Positions 15,448 to 23,619 of a stretch of 64,000 nt of DNA are shown piece after piece. The notes under the pieces were generated by a model. That model had not been told where the DNA came from, made no database searches, and saw only the letters and a list, made by a program, of their open reading frames with translations. A program made the translations under genes and the position numbers. Source of the stretch: Aedoeadaptatus coli (lineage in GTDB: Bacteria > Bacillota > Clostridia > Tissierellales > Peptoniphilaceae); NCBI RefSeq assembly GCF_900343085.1, contig NZ_OPYI01000001.1, positions 177,795-241,794 on the forward strand, read 5' to 3'. Positions within the stretch are counted from its first letter, which is position 1. Every line of letters begins with the position of its first letter.

Positions 15448-16541
15448 AGTTTTTACTGGAAGTCAATAGAAAAAGAATACTTCCATTCCCCTGCCTCCCG
15501 GTCCTCTGTCTGTTTTTATTGCTTTCGTCGATCTATCTTATCAAGATGGAACAGGGAAGGTATCTTCAAGAGAGCTTGCACGTAGAAATTTCTGACGGTA
15601 CGGAATACCGCTATCTGATGGAGGAGACCTGGTACGACGATACAAAAGTAGAGGATTTAATTGCAAAGTACGACTTGCCTCAAGAAAATTTGATCAAAGA
15701 GGATATTGATATCGACGAGTTTTTGCCTGTTGAGAGTGTAAATGACGCTCTTCTCCGGGGAAAAAAGCCCCGAGCACAAGGCTTTTTCGAGTATCGAATG
15801 AATCTGATAAAAAAGGCAGGTCAAGCTCAAGGAGTGAAGCCAATGGATCGGCTCCTTATCGGCTATTGCGAAGGATGGAAAGTTCTCCTTCGAAACTTCG
15901 ATAAGCTTTTTTACGCCGTCGCCTTGGCCTTGATCCTTCTTCTCGTTCCCGTAATGAGAGAGGACGAGCGGTTCAAAACGAAAGATCTGGTGGAAGCCAC
16001 CCTTTACGGGAAGAAAAAACTCTTTCAGGCGCGGCTGATCAACGGTTTGGAAATTGGCGCCATCACCTATGTGGGCGGCGTGGCTTTGTTTTCTCTTTTG
16101 GTTTTGTTCATTTACGGAAGCGACGGACGAGACCTTTTCATTCAAAATTCAAGAGAATTTTTCTTCTTTCCCATTCAGGTGACCTATCTTCAGTATTTTA
16201 TCTATAAATTTTTTAATGGCCTTGCATTGACCTTTTGCCTTGTCTTTCTTTTTCTTTTTTTAGGCGATCGAATCAAAGACGTCAAGGTCTCTTTTTCCCT
16301 CATTCTGGCCTATGCGTCCATTCATTTCTTGCTTCAATCCCTGTGGACATCTCCTGGTACCGGGAAACTTCTCTTCCTTTCGCCCTTATCTTTAATTAAC
16401 ATCGAAAGTCTACGTGCCCGCGTATCCTCTCCGGGGCTAGAAAGTTGTTACTTGCTTTCGCTAATCATTCCCATAATTTACGGGGCGCTTTTATGGATTG
16501 GGTTGTGGCTGGAAAAAAGGAAGTCGTTTGGTGACGCATAA
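15444..16541 (+). CDS. Second ABC-2-like membrane subunit
   Basis: 365 residues with the same plan as the preceding protein: helix one at about 14-32 (PCLPVLCLFLLLSSIYLIK), an extracytoplasmic loop to about residue 145, then a helix cluster (FYAVALALILLLVPVM onward). The sequence after the second helix, DERFKTKDLVEATLYGKKKLFQARLINGLE, resembles the coupling segment of the first subunit (TEMDVHTKNGR--LYLAKVRAAEL), so the two may be a heterodimer derived from duplication. GGAGGAGAGGGCAA precedes the ATG. The cargo is unknown. Confidence 0.72.
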   Translation: MKFLLEVNRKRILPFPCLPVLCLFLLLSSIYLIKMEQGRYLQESLHVEISDGTEYRYLMEETWYDDTKVEDLIAKYDLPQENLIKEDIDIDEFLPVESVNDALLRGKKPRAQGFFEYRMNLIKKAGQAQGVKPMDRLLIGYCEGWKVLLRNFDKLFYAVALALILLLVPVMREDERFKTKDLVEATLYGKKKLFQARLINGLEIGAITYVGGVALFSLLVLFIYGSDGRDLFIQNSREFFFFPIQVTYLQYFIYKFFNGLALTFCLVFLFLFLGDRIKDVKVSFSLILAYASIHFLLQSLWTSPGTGKLLFLSPLSLINIESLRARVSSPGLESCYLLSLIIPIIYGALLWIGLWLEKRKSFGDA

Positions 16542-16553
16542 GGAGCGCTGATT

Positions 16554-17411
16554 ATGTTAAAAATTGAAAGCGTAAGCAAAAAATTTGGAAAAAAAGAAGC
16601 TCTTTCGGATGTGGACTTGGAACTGGATGCCGGAATTTATGGGCTTTTAGGGGATAACGGAGCCGGGAAGTCTACCTTGATGCGGTTATTGGTCGGCGTG
16701 GATAAGCCGACGAAGGGCCGTATCCTCTACGAGGGAGAGGATATTTCTCAGCTGAAAGGAAAGTATCGAGATCTTTTAGGTTATATGCCCCAGGAATTTG
16801 CGGTTTTTCCCGGCTTTACGGCCGGTGAGTTTCTAAACTATATGGGCGCATTAAAGGGATTAAGCAAAAGGGAACTGAAGGAAAAAATCCCTCGGGTTCT
16901 CGCTTTTGTAAATCTTGAGGATGTAAAGGACAAAAAAGTATCGACTTTTTCCGGTGGGATGAAGCGGCGGGTCGGCATCGCCCAAGCTCTGCTAAACGAT
17001 CCGAAAATTCTTATTTTAGATGAACCGACGGCCGGCTTGGATCCCGGCGAACGCATTCGATTTTCAAACATTTTGTCCAATATGTCCAAAGATAAGATCA
17101 TTCTTTTTTCAACCCATATTATTTCCGACATTGAAGCCATTACAAAAAGCATTATCATTTTAAACGACGGAAAAATTCGGGCCAAAACCACGTCGGATAA
17201 GTTAATCGAAAAAATGGAGGGCCTTGTGTATGAGGTGACGATTCCATTTTCGGAATTGGCAGCTTATGAAAGAAAGGTTCAAATTATTCGGATGCGATAT
17301 GAAGGGGAAAGGTTAAAAATTCGCTACACAGGCGATGCTTTGGAAGGTGCCCGTCCTGTCCAAGCGAATCTTGAAGACTATTACATTCTTCATCGCAATG
17401 AAGTTATTTAG
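16554..17411 (+). CDS. ABC transporter ATPase
   Basis: 285 residues. Walker A GDNGAGKST (about 33-41), Q-loop YMPQEF, signature FSGGMKRRVGIAQALL, Walker B ILILDEPTAGLD and the switch histidine STHII are all intact, so it should hydrolyse ATP. Sequence type is that of exporter ATPases paired with ABC-2 permeases. About 70 residues after the core form a regulatory tail. It starts 12 bp after the second membrane subunit behind AAGGAGCGCTGATT and closes the operon. With the two membrane subunits and the anchored protein it makes a complete export or resistance module under the adjacent two-component system. Confidence 0.92.
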   Translation: MLKIESVSKKFGKKEALSDVDLELDAGIYGLLGDNGAGKSTLMRLLVGVDKPTKGRILYEGEDISQLKGKYRDLLGYMPQEFAVFPGFTAGEFLNYMGALKGLSKRELKEKIPRVLAFVNLEDVKDKKVSTFSGGMKRRVGIAQALLNDPKILILDEPTAGLDPGERIRFSNILSNMSKDKIILFSTHIISDIEAITKSIIILNDGKIRAKTTSDKLIEKMEGLVYEVTIPFSELAAYERKVQIIRMRYEGERLKIRYTGDALEGARPVQANLEDYYILHRNEVI

Positions 17412-17837
17412 GCACAGCATCCATGAAAAAAACACCTGCGGTTGAACGGGCTCCAAAAAGTCTTAAAAATCGAGGTTGGCGGTGAATAAAAAGAAAGTTC
17501 AACGATGCCTCCTCTGCGATCAACCCAACGTCGTAACCATTTTACGGGGCCCAGAAGAAGCCGTCGAACGGATCAACGTCTGCTCCTGCCGATGCACCTT
17601 TCACTCAGATCCGGGTTGGAGATACCAAATGAACGCTTATCGAAGCCGGCAAGAACTCGTGCAGTCCATTGAAAGTTTCATCCGCTATTACAACAACGAT
17701 CGAATCAAAGAAAAGTTAGGAGGGCTAAGTCCGAAACAATACCGTGAACGCATGAAATCCGCATAGAAAATATGTTATGTAAAACAAAATCGAGCAAGCG
17801 AAAAGCTTACTCGATTAAGTCCAACTATATGGGGTCA
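17412..17837 (+). mobile_element. IS3-family remnant, right border of the island
   Basis: Holds a decayed orfB and the right terminal repeat GTCCAACTATATGGGGTC (17819-17836), the imperfect complement of the left border repeat, ending in CA at 17837. A perfect 7-bp outer stem AATCGAG/CTCGATT (17788-17816) lies just inside it. The left part of the element is gone; the first 45 bases after the ATPase stop show no clear similarity. Confidence 0.8.
17459..17766 (+). pseudogene. Decayed IS3-family orfB transposase fragment
   Basis: The piece SLKNRGWR runs into a stop and shifts by one base into VNKKKVQR, the two halves of the usual orfB phrase RGWRVN-KKVQR. A middle stretch without similarity follows, and then CTFHSDPGWRYQMNAYRSRQELVQSIESFIRYYNNDRIKEKLGGLSPKQYRERMKSA, the typical C-terminal end with HSD-x-GWQY and YNN-x-RI. 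Frameshift and internal loss leave no working integrase core. Confidence 0.85.
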
Positions 17838-17859
17838 CTCTAGTAAAGAGGTCCTTTTT
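17838..17859 (+). other. Right half of the split terminator hairpin, with CTCTA direct repeat
   Basis: CTCTA (17838-17842) repeats the left border; AGAGGTCCT (17847-17855) complements 10683-10691 and runs into TTTTT. See the entry at 10678. Confidence 0.7.
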
Positions 17860-17879
17860 CAATGGAATGATTTCGGAAG

Positions 17880-17910
17880 ATCGAAAACGGCGCAGGTCGC
17901 TTTCGATTTT
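17880..17910 (-). terminator. Terminator of the minus-strand ABC exporter operon
   Basis: ATCGAAA (17880-17886) pairs with TTTCGAT (17901-17907), with an inner GCG/CGC pair. The T run lies on the plus strand and a shorter, purine-broken run on the minus strand, so it could work in both directions. Confidence 0.6.
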
Positions 17911-17925
17911 TGTTTGCGTGTTTTT

Positions 17926-19218
17926 TTATTCGCTGCGAATGGCGTCCAGGGCCGAAAGGTTCATGGCGCGCTTGGCGGGGAAGTAGCCGGCGGCGACGCC
18001 CACCAAGGTGGAAAAGACGAGGGCCACCAACACGAGCCACAGGGGAATGTGGGATATCTTTACGGCCTCTTCCGCGCCTTGTGCCATGGCGAATCGGTTG
18101 CCGATGAGATTAAAGCCGGCGCTCAAGATCAGGCTCAGGGCCACGCCGATGACGCCGCCGATAAAGCCGATAAGGGCGGCCTCCGTGAGAAAGAGCTTTT
18201 GAATGTCCTGAATCGACGCGCCGATAACTTTCATGACGCCGATCTCCCGCGTGCGTTCGTAAATGGACATAATCATGGTATTGGCGATACCGATGGCGGC
18301 GACGATAAAGGAGATGGAGCCGATGCCGGCGAAGATGGCGTTGACGATGGCCATGGCCTTGTTCATGCTCTTGATCATCTCCAGCATGCCCATGGCTTCG
18401 TAGTCCAGGGCCTTAATGCCGTCGGTGACCTCTTCGGCATTTTTCATATCGTCTACCCGCACCTGAATGCGGTCGTAGCTGTGGGTGTTGGGCCGCGGCA
18501 TTTTTAAACGGTCCATTAAATCCATATAACCGTCCACGGTCATAAAGACATTGTTGTCGTAGTCCATTTTTTTCGTCTTGGCGATGAGGCCGGTGACTTT
18601 TATTTCCGTGGAAAGATTCTCGGCGCCCGTATTCTCGCCCGGCATCATCGAATCCGAGGAGCTAATGGTCATGGTTTTTCCCGCGGCGTTAAAGAGCGGG
18701 GGCGGATCCTCGCCGTCGTCCATGGCGGGCATGGTCGTGGAGCCTGTGGGATCGTAAAACATATCCGCCACGCCGTTTCCGAAAAGCATTTGGCCCTTGC
18801 CGTCGCCGTGGAAGAAACTGCCCTTTTCCATTTCCCAGCCCAGGGAATCGTAGGTGTGCTTTTCCATGGCCGTAATGCCCACGAAATCCGATTGAAATTT
18901 TCTGAGCTTCATGTTCACGCTGGTGTTGTAAACCGGCGTCACGTCCACCACGTGGGGAAGCTCCTTTAATTCCGAAATGGTTTTGCGCGTCAGGGCCTTG
19001 CCCTTGCCGCCTTCTTCCTTTTGCGTCACATTGATGTTTTTCACATCGCCGAAGTCTTCGATCATGCGCCGATTGTTTTCCGTCATGCCGTAGCCGAAGC
19101 TGAGCATAATAATAATGGAGACGCTGCCGATGACCACGCCGAGAAGGGTGAGGCCAGTGCGAAGTTTTCTGGCGAGGAGATTCTTCTTCGCCATGTCGAA
19201 TAGGTCGCGGTAACTCAT
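17926..19218 (-). CDS. MacB/FtsX-type ABC transporter permease
   Basis: 430 residues. MacB layout: N-terminal helix (LRTGLTLLGVVIGSVSIIIMLSFG), a large extracytoplasmic domain (about 50-290), then three helices near the C-terminus (IFAGIGSISFIVAAIGIANTMIMSIYERTREIGVMKVIGAS, the FtsX domain signature, and later pairs). Such proteins do not form a pore but transmit ATP-driven movement across the membrane. It is the last gene of a three-gene operon; its ATG overlaps the preceding stop by one base. Confidence 0.92.
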   Translation of the reverse strand: MSYRDLFDMAKKNLLARKLRTGLTLLGVVIGSVSIIIMLSFGYGMTENNRRMIEDFGDVKNINVTQKEEGGKGKALTRKTISELKELPHVVDVTPVYNTSVNMKLRKFQSDFVGITAMEKHTYDSLGWEMEKGSFFHGDGKGQMLFGNGVADMFYDPTGSTTMPAMDDGEDPPPLFNAAGKTMTISSSDSMMPGENTGAENLSTEIKVTGLIAKTKKMDYDNNVFMTVDGYMDLMDRLKMPRPNTHSYDRIQVRVDDMKNAEEVTDGIKALDYEAMGMLEMIKSMNKAMAIVNAIFAGIGSISFIVAAIGIANTMIMSIYERTREIGVMKVIGASIQDIQKLFLTEAALIGFIGGVIGVALSLILSAGFNLIGNRFAMAQGAEEAVKISHIPLWLVLVALVFSTLVGVAAGYFPAKRAMNLSALDAIRSE

Positions 19219-20777
19219 CAGATCGTCAAATCCTCGTCGTCCACGTCGCCGGATTTTTTGCGCTTCTTACGGACGTAGAAGGCGATGGCGCCGACAATGG
19301 CGGCGATTAAGGCGACGCCCAAGGGAACAGCCCAGGCCGGGCGGGGCGCTTCCGTCTCTTCTTCATCGCCTGCCGGCATATCGCCTTCCACCTGTACCAC
19401 AAAAGGCTTGACCAATTCCTGTTTTCTGCCTGTGGAATCGTCGTAGGTAATGACGATCTCTCCCTTTTGCTCGCCTTTGGCCCGTGGCGTAATGTTCACA
19501 TCGTAGGTTTGGGCGCTGCCCGGGGCCACATTGCCGGCGAAGTAGGTATTGGTGTCCGCATCGAAATTGCCCCGCATTTTTACCATCACATTGGAAAGCA
19601 CGGATTTGCCCGTGTTGAAAAATTCCAGAGACAGGGGCATTTCGCCGCCGACGAAGCCTTCCTTGTCGACTTTCAAATCCCCGAGTTCGATTTCCGCGCT
19701 TTGGATCACGGGAATGCCGATGACTTCCGAAGAGGTGTAGGGATTGCCGTCGGAATCTTCGTATTCGAAATTCGCCGTAATGGTGTAGGTACGCGGCGCC
19801 GTATCCGGAGCCGTGGTCAAGGTAATTTCTTTTTCCGCGTGCTTTTTCGGCTTTATCTTGTCGATATAAAAGGTGTTGCTGCTGCCGATGGGAATAAAGG
19901 CGCTGCCGCCACCGCCGCTCGATGCGGCGGCTTCCATGGCGCCTTGGGCTCCCTGGCCGCCGGAGGTGGTGGGCACATCCACGGCCTCCGCTGCATCGGC
20001 GGAAAGGGCGACGCGCAGATTTTGCACGGATTTTTTGCCGTTGGTATTCAGAATGCGGAAGTACAGGGTAAAGGGCACCCCGGCTTTGACATCCACGGGA
20101 TCGTAGGAGTAGTGGTCGATGACGAGCTTCGGCGTATTGTTGCCGGAAGGAGCCTGTCCGCCGGATGATGCACCCTCGGAGCCCGTGACGGGAAGGGGCG
20201 AGCCCATGTCACCGCCGGAGAAGCCGCCCATGGATCCGCCGGAGAAGTCCCCGCCGCCGGAAAGATCGCCGGAGGATGCCCCCGCCTGTGAAGGATCCGG
20301 AGCGCCTGCGGCGCGAACGGTGACCATCTGTTTGCTTTCGTGGACCTCATTGGTGTTTACGTCGACGTAGGCCACGGAAAGCTTCACGGGATAGTTTTTC
20401 TTTTCGGCTCCCGGCGTCATTTGAAAGGTAAAGGTATAGCTTTCCTTTTGATCCGGGGCGTAGTATTTTGCATTGACCGTGGTCACGGATTTCGGCACCA
20501 GGCCGTTTAAATCTTGGGATTCCGCCTGAATGCGAATGTTTTTCGCGGCGCCTTTTCCGTTGTTTTTAATGGAGAAGCGAATGGGGATGTCGGCCCCCGA
20601 GCCGTTGTCTTGGGGCCAGCTGATGTTGGTGAAGTCTAAAATCGATATGGGGGCGTGACTCGTCGATTCCACCTTCTGCGGGGGAATGGCATCGGCGCCG
20701 TTTGCAGCCGAGGCCGCTTGGGGCGCGACGCTTGTAAGTACCAGACAACCGGCTAATAGCCATGCTTGTTTTTTCAT
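19218..20777 (-). CDS. Large extracellular protein with CARDB/NEW3-like domains, exporter partner
   Basis: 519 residues. A signal peptide (KKQAWLLAGCLVLTSVAPQAASA) is followed by three beta-sandwich-like repeats, seen by their recurring pattern: SIKNNGKGAAKNIRIQAES, RILNTNGKKSVQNLRVALS and EFFNTGKSVLSNVMVKMRG. A Gly/Ser-rich linker (about 180-220) joins the first two. A C-terminal helix (AVPLGVALIAAIVGAIAFYV) and the basic KKRKK tail anchor it. It lies between the ATPase and permease genes with overlaps of 4 and 1 bp, so it is presumably a fixed component of the exporter. An internal LPVTG is not at a sorting position. Confidence 0.8.
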   Translation of the reverse strand: MKKQAWLLAGCLVLTSVAPQAASAANGADAIPPQKVESTSHAPISILDFTNISWPQDNGSGADIPIRFSIKNNGKGAAKNIRIQAESQDLNGLVPKSVTTVNAKYYAPDQKESYTFTFQMTPGAEKKNYPVKLSVAYVDVNTNEVHESKQMVTVRAAGAPDPSQAGASSGDLSGGGDFSGGSMGGFSGGDMGSPLPVTGSEGASSGGQAPSGNNTPKLVIDHYSYDPVDVKAGVPFTLYFRILNTNGKKSVQNLRVALSADAAEAVDVPTTSGGQGAQGAMEAAASSGGGGSAFIPIGSSNTFYIDKIKPKKHAEKEITLTTAPDTAPRTYTITANFEYEDSDGNPYTSSEVIGIPVIQSAEIELGDLKVDKEGFVGGEMPLSLEFFNTGKSVLSNVMVKMRGNFDADTNTYFAGNVAPGSAQTYDVNITPRAKGEQKGEIVITYDDSTGRKQELVKPFVVQVEGDMPAGDEEETEAPRPAWAVPLGVALIAAIVGAIAFYVRKKRKKSGDVDDEDLTI

Positions 20778-21526
20778 AGGGTCTCCTCGTTGTTATTTTG
20801 GGGGAGAAGTTCGAGCTCCCGTGCTTTTTCGATGATCTGTTGGGTTTCGTCCCGCACGATTTTTCCGTCACGCAGCTCGACGATGCGATTGGCGTAGACG
20901 GCGGTTTCCAAATCGTGGGTGACGATGATGAGGGTTTGCTTATGTTCCTTGGCGAGATCGCACATCATCTCCATGATTTCCACGGAGGTGTTCGTGTCCA
21001 AATTCCCCGTGGGCTCGTCGGCAAAGAGAATGGGCGGCGCATCCACAAAGGCCCGGGCGATGGACACCCGCTGTTGCTGGCCGCCGCTCATTTCGCTGGG
21101 TTTGTGATCCAGGCGATTGCCCAGGCCCACCCGCTCCAAAATGGCGCGGGCCTTTTCTTCCCGTTCCTGCTTTTTTACGCCCTTAAAGATAAGCCCCAGA
21201 CTCACGTTTTCCGTGGCCGTTAAGGTAGGGATCAAATTATAGGACTGAAAGACGAAGCCCACATTTAATTGGCGAAACTTCGTGAGCTTTTCCTCAGAAA
21301 GCTTCTCCATATGGATCTTGTTGTTAATAATAATCTCGCCCTTGCTGGGCCGGTCCAAACCGGCCATCATGTTTAAGAGTGTGGATTTCCCGCTGCCGGA
21401 GGTTCCCAGGAGGCAGAGGATCTCTTCTTTTTGTATATCTAAATTGACGCCACGAAGGGCATAGACTTTTTCTTCGCCCATGTGGTAGACTCGGTACAAA
21501 TTCCTTATGCGAATCAATGGATCCAA
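20774..21526 (-). CDS. MacB/LolD-type ABC transporter ATPase
   Basis: 250 residues. Walker A GTSGSGKST, Q-loop FVFQSYNLIPTLTA, signature MSGGQQQRVSIARAF, Walker B ILFADEPTGNLD and switch TH in IVTHDLETA are intact. The LFADEPTGNLD phrase is typical of the MacB/LolD/FtsE group, which matches the FtsX-type permease two genes downstream. The start appears to be TTG at 21526-21524 with AAGGA nine bases upstream; no ATG fits the N-terminus. It begins the three-gene operon, divergent from larB. Confidence 0.9.
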   Translation of the reverse strand: MDPLIRIRNLYRVYHMGEEKVYALRGVNLDIQKEEILCLLGTSGSGKSTLLNMMAGLDRPSKGEIIINNKIHMEKLSEEKLTKFRQLNVGFVFQSYNLIPTLTATENVSLGLIFKGVKKQEREEKARAILERVGLGNRLDHKPSEMSGGQQQRVSIARAFVDAPPILFADEPTGNLDTNTSVEIMEMMCDLAKEHKQTLIIVTHDLETAVYANRIVELRDGKIVRDETQQIIEKARELELLPQNNNEETL

Positions 21527-21574
21527 AGCATCACATCCTTGCCATTATTATATCATTATATCATTTGTGAAAGA

Positions 21575-22309
21575 ATGATGTACATTTCAAAGAAGAGACG
21601 TATTTTAAGACTTGTCAAAGATAGAAAGAAGCAGGCCATGATGAGAGACGACAAACAGTTTTATAATTTGGATACGAAACGAAAAAGCAGGCGGCTTTTC
21701 GGCGAAGTGGTTTACGGCGAGAACAAGGCGCCGGCCCACCTAAAGGACTGCATTGAAGGCTTGCTGGAAGCCCAGGGCGATGTATTGATCACACGCCTCG
21801 CCCCGGAAGTCTACGAAAAATTAGGCGAGTTAAAAGAGTGGCTGGATTACGATCCTCTCTCCGAAACCGCTTTGGCGGGCACAAAAAAAGAGCCCGTAGG
21901 CTCTGTGGCCGTGGTGACGGCGGGCACCTCCGACGGAAAGGTGGCGGAGGAGTGTGCAAGAAGCCTCGCCTATTTCGGCGTAAAGGCCGTGCCCTTTTAC
22001 GACGTGGGCGTGGCGGGAATCCACCGCCTCTTCGATAAGATCGACGCCATCAGCGGGTGCGATGCGATCGTCGTGTGCGCCGGCATGGACGGCGCCCTTC
22101 CTTCCGTGGTGGCGGGGCTGGTTTCTGTTCCCGTCATCGCCGTGCCCACCTCCGTAGGCTATGGGGCGTCCTTTGGGGGCGTAGCGGCCCTATTGAGCAT
22201 GCTCAATTCCTGCGCCGAGGGCGTGGCCGTGGTGAATATCGACAACGGCTACGGTGCCGCCTACATGGCAGCGGAAATCGTCTACGCCATCCATCAAAAG
22301 ACGAGGTAA
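21575..22309 (+). CDS. larB: LarB-type nickel-pincer cofactor biosynthesis protein
   Basis: 244 residues. LarB carboxylates and hydrolyses nicotinic acid adenine dinucleotide to the pyridine dicarboxylate mononucleotide, the first step toward the nickel-pincer cofactor of lactate racemase; it belongs to the PurE/AIRC fold. Seen: FYNLDTKRKSRRLFGEVVYGENK (LarB signature LD-x-x-R-x-x-R-x-GxxEVVYGxGK), VAVVTAGTSDGKVAEECA, VGVAGIHRL and VVCAGMDGALPSVVAGLVSVPVIAVPTSVGYG. The frame is open upstream to 21482, but that part overlaps the divergent ATPase gene; the double ATG at 21575 fits family length better. Its 3' end overlaps the convergent cyclo-ligase gene by 16 bp. No larC or larE is in the window. 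Confidence 0.88.
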   Translation: MMYISKKRRILRLVKDRKKQAMMRDDKQFYNLDTKRKSRRLFGEVVYGENKAPAHLKDCIEGLLEAQGDVLITRLAPEVYEKLGELKEWLDYDPLSETALAGTKKEPVGSVAVVTAGTSDGKVAEECARSLAYFGVKAVPFYDVGVAGIHRLFDKIDAISGCDAIVVCAGMDGALPSVVAGLVSVPVIAVPTSVGYGASFGGVAALLSMLNSCAEGVAVVNIDNGYGAAYMAAEIVYAIHQKTR

Positions 22310-22851
22310 TCCGTCTCGGATAAAAAGGCGTGGACGGGCAGATCGTATGCGTCTCGAGGTACTTCTTCAACCAATTGTTCGTGAAAGCCTACGCCCAATC
22401 GAAAGCCCTCGTGGCTCGAGAAGAAGCGGTCGTAAAAGCCGCCGCCGTAGCCCATGCGGTAGCCCGAATGATCGAAGGCGAGGCCCGGGGTGATGATTAA
22501 ATCGCAGGTAGCCGCATCCCGCGCCTGAGCCAATGCTTCCGGCAGTTCCAAAATCCCCCAATAATTTTCAACGAGCTCGTCTTTCGATAAAAGGCGGGCC
22601 ATTTTCATTTCCGAATCGCCTTTTTTCGTGGCGGGGATCAAGACCTCTTTTTCCTTCAGCAAATCGTCGAGCCAATGAATGGTCTCCACTTCGCTCCCCA
22701 TGGAGACGAAAATGAAAATCTGCCGCGCCTTTTTGTATTCATCCAGGGACTTAAGGCGAGAAAAAATCGTCCGGGACTTTTCTTTTCGCGCCGATTCGGG
22801 AATTTTATCTCGAATGACGATGGAATTATTACGCAAACATTTCTTTTTCAT
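22294..22851 (-). CDS. 5-formyltetrahydrofolate cyclo-ligase
   Basis: 185 residues. Converts 5-formyl-THF to 5,10-methenyl-THF with ATP, returning stored folate to one-carbon metabolism. The C-terminal signature TPGLAFDHSGYRMGYGGGFYDRFF binds ATP and substrate; IFIFVSMGSEVET and VLIPATKKGDSEMKMARL match the N-terminal half. I set the start at 22851, where AAGGAG lies ten bases upstream; the open frame reaches further but has no binding site. It is a single gene between larB (convergent) and ftsE (divergent). Confidence 0.92.
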   Translation of the reverse strand: MKKKCLRNNSIVIRDKIPESARKEKSRTIFSRLKSLDEYKKARQIFIFVSMGSEVETIHWLDDLLKEKEVLIPATKKGDSEMKMARLLSKDELVENYWGILELPEALAQARDAATCDLIITPGLAFDHSGYRMGYGGGFYDRFFSSHEGFRLGVGFHEQLVEEVPRDAYDLPVHAFLSETDYLVF

Positions 22852-22892
22852 GGCAAATGGGCTCCTTGCTTTCATATTTTTGTAACTTATAC

Positions 22893-22898
22893 TATAAT
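22893..22898 (+). promoter_or_regulatory. Probable -10 box of the ftsEX operon
   Basis: TATAAT at 22893-22898, 35 bases before the ftsE start. No convincing -35 box is seen at the usual distance, so this is a weak call. Confidence 0.45.
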
Positions 22899-22932
22899 AA
22901 ATGAGATAAATTGTATGGAATGAGGTGGATCG

Positions 22933-23619
22933 TTGATTACGTTTCAAAATGTCTATAAAGAGTACAAAAACGGCGTACAGGCTTTAATGGACATTAATAT
23001 GGAAATCCCATACGGTCAATTCGTTTTTATCGTCGGCGCTTCGGGCGCGGGCAAAAGCTCTTTAATCAAATTGTTGATCTGCGAAGAAAAAGTTTCTCGC
23101 GGCCACATTTACGTAAACAATAAAGACATCACCGAATTGTCTCCATGGTATATACCCAAATTGCGGCGTCAAGTGGGCGTCGTGTTTCAGGATTTCCGTC
23201 TGCTCCAAAAAAAGACCGCTTACGAAAACGTGGCTTACGCCCTGGAAATCGTCGGCGAAAGCGGCCGCACCATTAAAAAGCGCGTGCCGGAAGTGTTGGA
23301 GCTTGTCGGATTAAGCGATAAATTAAACAGTTACCCGGGCGAATTGTCCGGTGGGGAAGGGCAGCGCCTCGCTATTGCCCGGGCCATCGTGAACAAACCG
23401 CCTGTTTTAGTGTGCGACGAGCCCACGGGAAACTTGGATTTCGAGACGGCCATGACCGTCATGCAGACCTTAAAGCGCATTAACGACGACGGCGCCACGG
23501 TGATTATGGCCACCCACGCCAGAAAAATCGTCAATCACATGCAGCGCCGGGTCATTACCCTCGACAACGGTCGAATCATCAGCGATGTGAACGTGGGAGG
23601 TTACGATGCGGTGGATTAG
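22933..23619 (+). CDS. ftsE: Cell division ATP-binding protein FtsE
   Basis: 228 residues with a TTG start behind GAGGTGGATCG. Walker A GASGAGKSS, Q-loop VVFQDFRLL, signature LSGGEGQRLAIARAI, Walker B VLVCDEPTGNLDFET and the switch ATHARKIV are complete; the start FQNVYKEYKNGVQAL is typical of FtsE. With FtsX it forms a non-pore ABC complex that activates a peptidoglycan hydrolase outside the membrane. It overlaps ftsX by 14 bp. Confidence 0.96.
   Translation: MITFQNVYKEYKNGVQALMDINMEIPYGQFVFIVGASGAGKSSLIKLLICEEKVSRGHIYVNNKDITELSPWYIPKLRRQVGVVFQDFRLLQKKTAYENVAYALEIVGESGRTIKKRVPEVLELVGLSDKLNSYPGELSGGEGQRLAIARAIVNKPPVLVCDEPTGNLDFETAMTVMQTLKRINDDGATVIMATHARKIVNHMQRRVITLDNGRIISDVNVGGYDAVD

Noticed and set aside
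19467..20168. A 233-codon open frame on the plus strand
   Set aside because: Antisense to the outer protein of the exporter operon, whose signal peptide, repeats and operon overlaps are convincing.
20150..20200. LPVTG in the exporter outer protein as a sortase signal
   Set aside because: It lies in the middle of a Gly/Ser linker near residue 200 with no hydrophobic stretch and basic tail behind it. The true C-terminus has a helix but no LPxTG, and the sortase here is class B.
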